In this document: one piece after another, positions 1 to 6,913 of the stretch | Numbering within the stretch: the first letter of the stretch is position 1 | Layout: the number at the start of each line of letters is the position of its first letter | Assembly (NCBI GenBank): GCA_039199225.1 | Contig: JBCCSZ010000167.1 | Location: 1-16,651, forward strand | Direction: 5' to 3' | Source of the DNA: JBCCSZ01 sp039199225 | Lineage (GTDB): Bacteria; Bacteroidota; Bacteroidia; Chitinophagales; Saprospiraceae | DNA: 16,651 bases | The notes under the pieces: generated by a model | Told to the model about the DNA's origin: nothing | Databases searched by the model: none | The model's input: the letters and a program-made list of their open reading frames with translations, nothing else | Program-made: the position numbers and the translations under genes

Positions 1-1689
1 AGCACCTTATACAAATTTGATACGGGAACCAATACGAAATCGACTGTAGGGAATTTGGTCGGAGACAACCTACCTTCCGGGGGATTTGGCGCGCAATGGA
101 CCGGTAAGAATGGTTACCTCTATATTTCGCACAACAGCACAGGTCAGGTTTATCGGGTGGATGTGACAACCCTTGAGGCACGCTTTGTATTGCTGTCGAC
201 GGCTGGTCTGCGCTTCAACGATGGCTTTTCTTGTCCGACGGACATACCGGCGGTTTACAAAAAAGATTTTGGTGATTTGAGTACACATCCACAGGCCATT
301 CACTTGGTGTTTGCCCAGGACGTCGGAGGCGATAATATTCCCGACTACAATATGGTTTGGATGGGTAGAAAAGTTTCTGAGGAATCAGACGATCCTTCCA
401 ATACGGCCGGAAATGGGGACAGCCACGACGACGGCTTGGTTTATCCGACAACCTTTACACCCAGCGGTACGGCCAATCTCAACATTGATTTGCGGACCAA
501 TGTGGATGGTCAAACGGTTCACTATGGGATTTGGATTGATTGGGACAATGATGGTACTTTCGATGGATTTTACAATGGCTCTCAGGCAGTGACCAAGACC
601 GCTACGGTCGTACAAGCAGTCAATGTACCATCCAATTTTGCCGGTGGGAATATCGCGATTCGCGCCCGGGTCAGTGAAAGCGCCCTTGGCAGCAATGACT
701 TCAAAGGGCAGTTGCTACTTGGAGAGGTAGAAGATTATGTGGTGGCGTCTAGGGTCGCTGGAACTGGTACAAAGGAAATCTCTTGCCTAAAGATCAATTT
801 TGCTTGTGACGCACCAGAATCTTACACCTACATCTACAACGATGGTGCAAACAACGATTTAGACAATGACGGTATTCCAAACAACATCGATCCGGACCCC
901 AAGGACCCCAACAAGCAGTTTGCACAATGCAAGCCTTCTTGCAATACCTTCGGTACACTGGCCTATGAAGACCTGTGGCCGCAAAAGGGCGATTACGACT
1001 TCAACGATTTTGTCGTTCAGATCAACGAAAAGATTTACACCAATACGAGCAATGCCATCTATCAGATGACCTTTGATCTGCGGATTATGGCCATGGGAGG
1101 GCAGTACAACAACGACTTCTGTATCGCAGTGCCGGATCCCAATGGTATTGCCACCTTCGAAGTCTACTCTGTAGACAATGTGCGCTACACCTCCGAAGAT
1201 GCCATAGGATACAAGATCATCAAGATCGACAAGCCAAAAGAGTTGCTTGATGTGCCGACAACCGAGGTGGTCAATGCTACTTCCGGAGGCGCCCATTACA
1301 CGCCCTTAGAGATACAAGTTGTCGTAGACATCAACGGCGATTATAATTATCCGTCGGGTTATACACCTAAGTTCTTCTTGGAAGGAAATGGCATCAATGG
1401 CCATGAAATTCACCTACCCGGCGTAGCGCCGACCAGCAAGATGAAAGATGGTATTCTTGGAACGGTCCATGACGATTCCAATACCGGCAGTGGTAAGTAC
1501 TACATGAGTGATACCAATCTGCCCTGGGCGCTGTACATCCCGGCAGCCTGGAAATATCCGCAAGAATCCATCGATTTATTGGAAGCCTACTTCCGATTCG
1601 ATGAATATGTTCAGACCAATCCCAGCTTGAGTTGGTATCTGGACGATGATGTCTATCGAAAGAGCAATAAATGTTACAACGATAATTAA
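1..1689 (+). CDS. LruC-domain / GEVED-domain secreted protein, 3' part (5' end outside window)
   Basis: The reading frame is open from the first base, so the true start lies upstream; an apparent TTG start at 55 is only the first start-like codon. Visible parts in order are a short propeller-like segment (about nt 1-240: LYKFDTGT, then YLYISHNSTGQVYRVD), a GEVED domain (about nt 412-750, ending in the hallmark LLGEVEDYV), an Asp-rich calcium-binding stretch resembling a thrombospondin type 3 repeat (nt 855-905, DNDGIPNNIDPDPKDPN), and a C-terminal LruC/DUF4842-type domain beginning with YEDLWPQKGDYDFNDFV (about nt 960 onward). Such proteins are exported surface or matrix proteins in Bacteroidota; the precise role is unknown. 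No sorting domain follows the LruC part. The TAA stop overlaps the first bases of the repeat at 1688-1849. No link to the uronate genes is apparent, and two terminator-like hairpins separate them. Confidence 0.85.
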   Translation, partial: STLYKFDTGTNTKSTVGNLVGDNLPSGGFGAQWTGKNGYLYISHNSTGQVYRVDVTTLEARFVLLSTAGLRFNDGFSCPTDIPAVYKKDFGDLSTHPQAIHLVFAQDVGGDNIPDYNMVWMGRKVSEESDDPSNTAGNGDSHDDGLVYPTTFTPSGTANLNIDLRTNVDGQTVHYGIWIDWDNDGTFDGFYNGSQAVTKTATVVQAVNVPSNFAGGNIAIRARVSESALGSNDFKGQLLLGEVEDYVVASRVAGTGTKEISCLKINFACDAPESYTYIYNDGANNDLDNDGIPNNIDPDPKDPNKQFAQCKPSCNTFGTLAYEDLWPQKGDYDFNDFVVQINEKIYTNTSNAIYQMTFDLRIMAMGGQYNNDFCIAVPDPNGIATFEVYSVDNVRYTSEDAIGYKIIKIDKPKELLDVPTTEVVNATSGGAHYTPLEIQVVVDINGDYNYPSGYTPKFFLEGNGINGHEIHLPGVAPTSKMKDGILGTVHDDSNTGSGKYYMSDTNLPWALYIPAAWKYPQESIDLLEAYFRFDEYVQTNPSLSWYLDDDVYRKSNKCYNDN

Positions 1690-1849
1690 GTGCCTGGACA
1701 AAATTGTGTTATCCTTAGTTTGAGATGAGTTTCAGCTGTAGACGAGGCAAAAAACACAGGCATAGCCGTAGCTATGGCGCGTATTTTTAACGAAGTATAG
1801 AGGTGAAAGTCGTTCAAAATAAGTCATTATTTAATTTGTCTAGGCACTT
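1688..1849. repeat. 162-bp palindromic MITE-like repeat, long copy
   Basis: The element begins AAGTGCCTGGACAAA and ends TTTGTCTAGGCACTT, forming imperfect terminal inverted repeats. Its centre (CATAGC-CGTA-GCTATG, 1761-1776) coincides with the midpoint of the whole element, so the entire 162 bp can fold as one long imperfect hairpin; the arms around 1730-1766 and 1771-1808 pair well. A second, shorter copy lies at 8448-8531 in the same orientation. TTAA occurs at both outer edges (1686-1689 and 1848-1851), which could be a target duplication or part of the inverted repeat. No coding capacity is seen. The TAA stop of the upstream gene lies at its left edge. Non-autonomous mobile element is an inference. 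Confidence 0.75.
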
Positions 1850-1930
1850 AAGTACTTCTCGTAAAGAATTGTTTGTTAACCCAAATATTAGAACCTAAAA
1901 ACTACTTTGTAAACATGAATTGACTTTTCA

Positions 1931-1970
1931 GGGCAGGAAGAACCACTGGTTACTTCCTGTCCTGTTTTTT
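1931..1970 (+). terminator. Rho-independent terminator after the LruC gene
   Basis: GGGCAGGAAG (1931-1940) pairs with CTTCCTGTCC (1953-1962). Inside it AACC (1941-1944) pairs with GGTT (1948-1951) around an ACT loop, leaving one bulged A. Six T residues follow at 1965-1970. This is a textbook intrinsic terminator, about 240 bp after the LruC stop codon and beyond the repeat. Confidence 0.85.
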
Positions 1971-1971
1971 G

Positions 1972-2019
1972 CATCCTAGATCGCTCTTACTGAGGTGATC
2001 TTAGGATGATTTTTGTTTT
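1972..2019 (+). terminator. Second hairpin with T-rich tail (tandem terminator candidate)
   Basis: CATCCTAGATC (1972-1982) pairs with GATCTTAGGATG (1997-2008) with one bulged base and a 14-nt loop, followed by the T-rich run ATTTTTGTTTT. It sits directly behind the first terminator and would insulate the lacI-type gene from upstream transcription. Confidence 0.5.
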
Positions 2020-2022
2020 GGA

Positions 2023-2036
2023 ATCAATCGATTGCA
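2023..2036. promoter_or_regulatory. LacI-family operator-like site, distal
   Basis: ATCAATCGATTGCA contains the perfect 10-bp palindrome CAATCGATTG (2025-2034) with a central CG, as LacI-family operators usually have. It shares 11 of 14 bases with the site at 2174-2187, including the common 9-mer CGATTGCAC. The centres of the two sites are 151 bp apart. Binding by the adjacent regulator is inferred. Confidence 0.45.
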
Positions 2037-2064
2037 CTAAAGAGTCTTACTTAATAGGCTTAAT

Positions 2065-2085
2065 ATGAGCATGGCTTATGCTCAT
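2065..2085. promoter_or_regulatory. Perfect 8-bp inverted repeat upstream of the LacI-type gene
   Basis: ATGAGCAT (2065-2072) and ATGCTCAT (2078-2085) are exact inverted repeats around the loop GGCTT. No T run follows, so it is unlikely to be a terminator. It lies between the two operator-like sites and could be another protein-binding site or an RNA hairpin; its role is unknown. Confidence 0.35.
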
Positions 2086-2173
2086 TTACAACTATCTAAG
2101 GCCACTGATCGCCTTTTCAGGTATTTAATTTCATGCTCTTTTCAGTGATTCAGCAGAAAAATGATTATGTTTA

Positions 2174-2187
2174 TGCAAACGATTGCA
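2174..2187. promoter_or_regulatory. LacI-family operator-like site, proximal to the LacI-type start
   Basis: TGCAAACGATTGCA is symmetric at 12 of 14 positions around a central CG and fits the general LacI-family/cre pattern TGnnAnCGnTnnCA. It lies just upstream of the preferred regulator start at 2200, which suggests autoregulation. An imperfect Bacteroidota -7 match, TATGTTTA (2166-2173), abuts its left edge, so a bound repressor could block transcription starting there. No good -33 element is visible. Confidence 0.55.
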
Positions 2188-2199
2188 CAAAACACAATC

Positions 2200-3231
2200 A
2201 TGCTTCGATCACAGCCTACCATACACGATATTGCGAAGGAATTGAACGTTTCTCCTTCTACGGTCTCGCGGGCTTTAAAAGACCACCCTCGAATCAGCAA
2301 GCGTACCAAGGCAGCAGTCAAAGAGGTTGCTCATCGAATCAATTACAAACACAACAACATCGCTTCGGCCCTCCGGGCTGGAAAATCTTACATGCTAGGG
2401 GTCATCATTCCTACTGCCAATCGTACTTTTTTTGGCAATGTCCTGCGGGGCATCGAGCAGGTGGCCAGCCAGAATGGTTACAATGTGTTGATTACCCAGT
2501 CAAATGATTTGGTGGAAACAGAAATCAAAAACATCGATACCTTATTACAGGCTCATGTAGATGGTGTGATTCTATCCATCGCCAAGTCGACGCAAAATCT
2601 GGATCACCTCAAGCGCGTCAAGGCATCTGGATTGCCCTTGGTATTGTTTGACCGCATCAACGAAAATCTGGGTGCCAGTACGGTCGTGATCGACGACTAC
2701 CAGGGGGCCTACACTGCAACCCGGCATTTGATCGAGCAGGGCTGTCGGCGGATTGCTCATTTTACCGGCCCCAAGCACATCAATATTTACAAGTATCGAC
2801 TGAGCGGCTATCGGGAGGCGTTAGCGGATGCTGGCTTGCCATTCGATCAAGAATTGGTGCTGCAATCCCAGGACTTGCGCTTGGAGGATGGGCGTCGGCA
2901 CATGCAAGAGTTGCTGGAAAAGGGTATGGGGGTGGATGGACTTTTTGCTGCTAGCGATTATTCTGCGATGGGCGCCATACAGGTGTGTAAGGAGCATAGT
3001 ATTTCAGTCCCTTCGGACTTAGCCGTTGTTGGATTTATGAACGAGCCCTTCACCGAATTCGTAGAACCTGGCTTATCGACCATCGATCAGTGCAGTGAGG
3101 AAATGGGTAGGCTGGCGGCCGAAATCTTTTTGGAACAAATCGAAAAAGGCAAAGATTACACGCTTCGCCAATCTGTGTTGATGCCCAAATTGATTCAAAG
3201 AACCTCTTCACTAAAAAATAAAATTGTGTAA
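2200..3231 (+). CDS. LacI-family transcriptional regulator, probable hexuronate repressor
   Basis: This is a DNA-binding regulator with an N-terminal LacI HTH (TIHDIAKELNVSPSTVSRALK, residues 7-27 from the chosen start), a hinge helix (NIASALRAGKSYMLGVIIP) and a periplasmic-binding-protein-like effector domain ending in the typical VVGFMNEPFTEFVEPGLSTI region. The frame also has ATGs at 2161, 2167 and 2173. I prefer the ATG at 2200 because it gives the usual family length (343 aa) and puts the operator-like site at 2174-2187 upstream of the coding region. The gene leads a cluster containing a sigma factor and the SDR reductase. A uronate or pathway intermediate is therefore the likely effector, and uronate genes plus its own promoter are the likely targets; both points are inferred from context. 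The specificity cannot be read from the sequence. Confidence 0.88.
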   Translation: MLRSQPTIHDIAKELNVSPSTVSRALKDHPRISKRTKAAVKEVAHRINYKHNNIASALRAGKSYMLGVIIPTANRTFFGNVLRGIEQVASQNGYNVLITQSNDLVETEIKNIDTLLQAHVDGVILSIAKSTQNLDHLKRVKASGLPLVLFDRINENLGASTVVIDDYQGAYTATRHLIEQGCRRIAHFTGPKHINIYKYRLSGYREALADAGLPFDQELVLQSQDLRLEDGRRHMQELLEKGMGVDGLFAASDYSAMGAIQVCKEHSISVPSDLAVVGFMNEPFTEFVEPGLSTIDQCSEEMGRLAAEIFLEQIEKGKDYTLRQSVLMPKLIQRTSSLKNKIV

Positions 3232-3250
3232 TGCCCTCAACCAAAAAACT

Positions 3251-3850
3251 ATGCAAAACGCCACTCCAACAGCTTTAGCTACTCCAATATCCTTTGTCGA
3301 TGAGGACGAGCAGTTGTTGTATCTCATCAAGGAGCGAAATGACTATGGTGCTTTTACACAGTTGTTTAAAAAGTACTACAATTATCTTTGCGAACAATCT
3401 TACTGCATCGTCAAATGTGAACAAAAGGCGGAGGAAATTGTCGCTGATCTATTTTATAAACTCTGGAAAAGGCGCGACTCCATTAAGGTGGCGACTAAGG
3501 TCAAGTGCTACTTACATGCCTCTGTTCGCAACCGCACAATCGATCACCTCCGCAAGTACCGGCGCGAGAAGAACTTTTCGGATGTAGAGCTGCCAGAGTA
3601 CATTTCTCATTATACCAGCCCGGATGATTATGCCATTGGGGAGGATTGCCGTGAGCGCATCCGAAGGGCAGTGAATAAATTGCCGCCAAAGGGGCGCCAG
3701 GTATTTTTGCTCAGTCGGGATGAAGGGCTCAAATACAGGGAGATTGCTGAGCAGTTGCAGCTTTCCGTCAAGACAGTTGAAACCCATATCCGTCGCAGTC
3801 TTATCTTTCTTCGTTCCGAACTGCATCCGGAGCTGGGAGAGTTTGTTTGA
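3251..3850 (+). CDS. ECF-type sigma-70 family RNA polymerase sigma factor
   Basis: The product is 199 aa from the ATG at 3251; an upstream TTG at 3224 overlaps the lacI-type stop and is less likely. Region 2 spans about residues 30-105 (YGAFTQLFKKYYNYLC, then EEIVADLFYKLWKRRDSI and YLHASVRNRTIDHLRK). Region 4 spans about 135-190 (LPPKGRQVFLLSRDEGLKYREIAEQ, then LSVKTVETHIRRSL). This matches the sigma factors that Bacteroidota usually pair with FecR anti-sigma factors and SusC/SusD loci. Here no FecR, SusC or SusD gene is present. The gene sits 19 bp after the LacI-type regulator and 42 bp before the SDR start, so co-transcription is likely. It could drive uronate genes or a distant regulon; the sequence does not say which. 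Confidence 0.9.
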   Translation: MQNATPTALATPISFVDEDEQLLYLIKERNDYGAFTQLFKKYYNYLCEQSYCIVKCEQKAEEIVADLFYKLWKRRDSIKVATKVKCYLHASVRNRTIDHLRKYRREKNFSDVELPEYISHYTSPDDYAIGEDCRERIRRAVNKLPPKGRQVFLLSRDEGLKYREIAEQLQLSVKTVETHIRRSLIFLRSELHPELGEFV

Positions 3851-3892
3851 CAAAGAGGCATGGGACCATTTATAAGCAAAAACAAAACATTT

Positions 3893-4696
3893 ATGGACCT
3901 TTCAAATAAAGTTATTGTCATCACAGGCGGTGGTGGTACACTTGGTGGTGCGATGGCCATTGGGCTGGCTGCGGCTGGGGCCAGCGTGGTCGTGACAGGT
4001 CGTACGCTGTCAAAGTTGGAAGCGGTGCGCGATCAGATCATTGCGCAGGGTGGACAGGCGGCTTGTAAGGTTGGAGATGTGTTGGAAGAGGCATCAATGA
4101 AGGCGTTGCTACAGTTTGTGCAGGAGACATATGGTCGGGTGGATGTATTGATCAATGCGGCGGGTGGCAACATGGCCGGAGCAACGATTCGCTCGGACCA
4201 GACGGTCTTTGAGCTATCGCTGGAAGCCTTCGATCAAGTCCATCAACTCAACCTTAATGGAACCGTGATTCCAACTTTAGTCTTTGCAAAAGCCTTTGCG
4301 GAACGTGGCCAGGGCAGTGTCATCAATATTTCTTCGATGGCTGCCCAACAGGCGATTACACGGATAGTTGGTTACTCTGCCAGTAAGGCGGCCATTGATA
4401 ATTTTACCCGTTGGATGGCTGTTGAAATGGCGCTCAAATTTGGAGAAGGCATTCGCGTCAATGCCATTGCGCCTGGCTTTTTTGTGGGCGAACAAAACAG
4501 ACGGCTGTTGACCAATGAAGATGGAACCTACACCGAAAGAGCCCAAACAATCATTGCCCAAACGCCGATGAAGCGTTTTGGAGCGCCGGAGGAGTTGGTA
4601 GGTATTGCCCAGTGGCTGTCCAGCGATTCGGCCAGCTTCGTGACGGGAACCGTCATAGCAGTCGACGGTGGCTTTAGTGCTTTTTCTGGTGTTTAA
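3893..4696 (+). CDS. uxuB: SDR-family D-mannonate oxidoreductase (fructuronate reductase)
   Basis: This short-chain dehydrogenase would reduce D-fructuronate to D-mannonate with NAD(P)H in the cytoplasm. From the ATG at 3893 (267 aa) it shows the nucleotide-binding motif TGGGGTLGG (11-19), NAAG (88-91), catalytic Ser148, and YSASK (Tyr161, Lys165). The C-terminal signature GFFVGEQNRRLLTNEDG (196-212) and TPMKRFGAPEEL are what I associate with the SDR-type UxuB/YjmF group, as opposed to the long-chain UxuB of enterobacteria. A further in-frame ATG at 3860 would add 11 residues ahead of the Rossmann strand and has only a badly spaced AGAGG, so I chose the later start with its A-rich leader. It follows the sigma factor in the same direction. 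Family assignment is firm; the exact substrate is inferred from UxuA and UxaC in the same window. Confidence 0.85.
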   Translation: MDLSNKVIVITGGGGTLGGAMAIGLAAAGASVVVTGRTLSKLEAVRDQIIAQGGQAACKVGDVLEEASMKALLQFVQETYGRVDVLINAAGGNMAGATIRSDQTVFELSLEAFDQVHQLNLNGTVIPTLVFAKAFAERGQGSVINISSMAAQQAITRIVGYSASKAAIDNFTRWMAVEMALKFGEGIRVNAIAPGFFVGEQNRRLLTNEDGTYTERAQTIIAQTPMKRFGAPEELVGIAQWLSSDSASFVTGTVIAVDGGFSAFSGV

Positions 4697-4715
4697 TAGC
4701 TACCTACGTGCAGCA

Positions 4716-4738
4716 TGACCATCGCAGCACCATGGTCG
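4716..4738. terminator. Weak hairpin between convergent genes
   Basis: GACCAT (4717-4722) pairs with ATGGTC (4732-4737), with a flanking T-G pair, in the 53-bp gap between the convergent SDR and YciI-like genes. There is no clear T run on either side, so termination is only a guess from position. Confidence 0.3.
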
Positions 4739-4749
4739 GGCGTTTATGT

Positions 4750-5037
4750 TTATTCTTTTAAAACCTCAAATTCTTTGCTTGTCATACTCGGGATGAATTC
4801 AACGATTTTGTAGTCCGCTAAATCATTCATCTTAAATGGATCTTTGGCAAGGATTTCAAGTAGTTCTTCCTTGCTGTTGATCTTGCTTAAAATCATCCCA
4901 CCCGTTCTTGGTATTTTTCGTCCCGACGCGATGAACGTTTTATCTGCATATTGCTGTTTTAGGTAGTCGATATGTGCTTCCAAGTACTCGTCTACCTTTT
5001 CAAGGGCTACTTTGTAGGTCAATTCAATTACAAACAT
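4750..5037 (-). CDS. YciI-family protein
   Basis: This is a small single-domain protein (95 aa from the ATG at 5037). A TTG at 5058 would extend it by seven residues but is less likely. The sequence fits the YciI/YCII-related fold: MFVIELTYK at the start, EAHIDYLKQQY with the conserved His, then SGRKIPRTGGMIL and a conserved Asp in LAKDPFKMNDLADY. YciI-like domains have a dimeric ferredoxin-like fold and mostly unknown function. The gene follows the cupin gene on the same strand with a short gap (stop at 5060-5062), so the two probably form an operon. Both are AT-richer than the flanking uronate genes and point the opposite way, so the pair looks like an insertion into the cluster. A role in uronate metabolism is not supported. 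Confidence 0.85.
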   Translation of the reverse strand: MFVIELTYKVALEKVDEYLEAHIDYLKQQYADKTFIASGRKIPRTGGMILSKINSKEELLEILAKDPFKMNDLADYKIVEFIPSMTSKEFEVLKE

Positions 5038-5059
5038 GGCTGTGCTTTCGTTTTTCAAT

Positions 5060-5494
5060 TCAGAGGAATGTTATACCATACTTTTCAGCTATTTCGGCAG
5101 TCTCTTCACTTGAAGCTTTTATTTTCGATTCATTTAGTTCGTTGAAGAAATTTTCAAAATTTGCGCCTGGTATGACGTAGTTTAAGACCTTTGCTGTGGT
5201 ATCTCCAAAAGTTTTTATTCCATGTTTTATCCCTCTTGGTAAATAGATTATGTCTCCTGCTTTTCCAACTAAGGTCTGCTCTCCCAGAACGACTTGAACT
5301 TCTCCTTCAAGTACATGAAATATTTCATCTTCATTTTGGTGTATATGCACGGGAACACTACTACCTTTTGGCATTATTCCTTCCACCAAATAAACATCAC
5401 CATCTGTGTCCTTTGAACTTAGGATAATTTGCCTTTCTCCTCCAATGATGGTATTGTCACTTTTTTTTATGGAGGTGATTTTTGGATTTCTCAT
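5060..5494 (-). CDS. Small single-domain cupin protein
   Basis: This is a 144-aa monocupin. Motif 1 reads PVHIHQNEDEIFHVLEGEV, giving the HxH...E metal ligands with a conserved Gly. Motif 2 is GDIIYLPRGIKHGIKTFG, giving the last His ligand. The C-terminal tail (FFNELNESKIKASSEETAEI) is seen in quercetinase-like small cupins, but the substrate cannot be told from the sequence; dioxygenase, isomerase or a binding protein are all possible. It is the first gene of the minus-strand pair with the YciI-like gene. Hand counts over 5101-5160, 5221-5280 and 5281-5340 give 16, 23 and 22 G/C of 60, compared with 32 of 60 at 6181-6240 in uxuA, which suggests separate ancestry. Confidence 0.88.
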   Translation of the reverse strand: MRNPKITSIKKSDNTIIGGERQIILSSKDTDGDVYLVEGIMPKGSSVPVHIHQNEDEIFHVLEGEVQVVLGEQTLVGKAGDIIYLPRGIKHGIKTFGDTTAKVLNYVIPGANFENFFNELNESKIKASSEETAEIAEKYGITFL

Positions 5495-5665
5495 CTTTTA
5501 TCTACTCAGGTATTTTTGGCAAAAAATGATTTTCAAAATTTGTAGTTGATTCTCCCTATCTTCCCGATTCTTTGTTCATTCATTCTCTAAAATGCATATA
5601 AGCACTGGAGCGATTTCTTTACCTTTAATGAAGTTTAAACACCCGCTCAAAATATACTTTTTACA

Positions 5666-6838
5666 GTGAAACATCAACTTCTTCGTCAATCCTTTCGCTG
5701 GTACGGCCCTGCCGATCCCATTTGCTTGGGAAACATTCGCCAGGCTGGTGCAACAGACATTGTATCGGCCCTTCACCAAATTCCCAATGGAGCGGTTTGG
5801 CCCAAGGAAGCCATCCAACAGCGCATCGATGAGGTAGCCGCTGCAGGGCTGTGTTGGTCGGTTGTGGAAAGCCTTCCTGTATCAGAAGACATCAAGACCC
5901 GAACAGGCAGTTTTGAGCAACATTTAGACAATTACAAAAAGTCCCTCCGAAACCTGGGAGGCTGTGGCATTCAAGTGGTGACCTACAACTTCATGCCCAT
6001 CCTCGATTGGACTCGCACCGATCTAGATTTTCAACTGGCAGAAGGATATACGACCTTGCGTTTTGACAAGACAGAAATAGCTGTCTTTGACCTTTTTTTA
6101 TTGGAGCGGCCTTCCGCCATACAGGACTATTCCGATGCAGAGATCGAGGGGGCCAAGCAGCGCTTCGCAACGATGGATGCTGCGAAGTGCCAGCAGTTGA
6201 TGGACAACATCCTGAAGGGATTACCCGGAAGCGAAGAAGGCTACACCATGGAAGAATTTCGGGCCATGTTGCAAACGTATGAGGCCATTGATCATCACCA
6301 ACTTCGAGCCCATTTACTCTTGTTCCTAGAAGAGATTTTGCCGGTAGCAGCGTCCTACGGGATAAAAATGGTCATCCATCCCGATGATCCACCTTTTGAT
6401 ATTTTCGGTCTGCCGCGCATCCTGCGGACTGCTTCCGATGCCAGAGCCATTTTCAGCGCCTTACCTTCTCTGTCTAATGGCCTGTGTTTTTGTACAGGTT
6501 CCTTTGGCGTCCGCCCCGATAATGACCTAGCTGCAATGGCCGCAGAATTTGCGGACCGGACACACTTTTTACACCTCAGAAGTACCCAGCGAGATGGGGA
6601 AGGGAATTTTTATGAAGCCAATCACTTGGATGGCGACGCCAACATCCCCGAAGTCCTTAAAGTATTCATCGAGGAGAATCAAAAACGGGCGGTTCCGATT
6701 CCATTTCGACCAGATCATGGCTATCGGATGCTCGACGACCTAAGTCGGCCTGCCAATCCGGGTTACTCATTGATTGGGCGACTGAAGGGGCTGGCAGAGA
6801 TTCGCGGCTTGGAACGAGGCATCTTAGCCATGAAATAA
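5666..6838 (+). CDS. uxuA: D-mannonate dehydratase
   Basis: The enzyme converts D-mannonate to 2-keto-3-deoxy-D-gluconate (KDG), the glucuronate branch point. It is a 390-aa xylose-isomerase-like TIM barrel of normal family length. It opens with the typical FRWYGPADPICLGNIRQAGA and HQIPNGAVWP. Likely metal and catalytic residues are His238 (HPDDPPF), Cys276 (CFCTGSFG), His303 (HLRST) and Asp350/His351 (RPDHGYRM). The start is GTG at 5666; no ATG lies nearby and the family N-terminus begins here. UxaC follows 75 bp downstream in the same direction. The 168-bp upstream gap holds no convincing Bacteroidota promoter and no copy of the LacI-like operator seen at 2174-2187. Confidence 0.95.
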   Translation: MKHQLLRQSFRWYGPADPICLGNIRQAGATDIVSALHQIPNGAVWPKEAIQQRIDEVAAAGLCWSVVESLPVSEDIKTRTGSFEQHLDNYKKSLRNLGGCGIQVVTYNFMPILDWTRTDLDFQLAEGYTTLRFDKTEIAVFDLFLLERPSAIQDYSDAEIEGAKQRFATMDAAKCQQLMDNILKGLPGSEEGYTMEEFRAMLQTYEAIDHHQLRAHLLLFLEEILPVAASYGIKMVIHPDDPPFDIFGLPRILRTASDARAIFSALPSLSNGLCFCTGSFGVRPDNDLAAMAAEFADRTHFLHLRSTQRDGEGNFYEANHLDGDANIPEVLKVFIEENQKRAVPIPFRPDHGYRMLDDLSRPANPGYSLIGRLKGLAEIRGLERGILAMK

Positions 6839-6913
6839 GTCGGAAGCTTAAGGGGTAATCCATTCCCAAAACGTCTATATTAAAACTAGAATAGCTACCT
6901 AAGTCCAGCTCCT

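Noticed and set aside
859..1296. 145-codon minus-strand open frame opposite the LruC domain
   Set aside because: Antisense to a clear domain-bearing frame, with no recognisable motif.
2161..2199. Longer LacI-family start at ATG 2161
   Set aside because: It adds residues before the HTH that the family lacks and covers the operator-like site at 2174-2187. It is still possible, so both are mentioned in the feature.
5571..5627. Promoter for uxuA (TTTG at 5571 with TATAAGCA, or TACCTTTA at 5620)
   Set aside because: No pair combines a good -7 match with a -33 element at the right spacing, so it was not listed as a feature.
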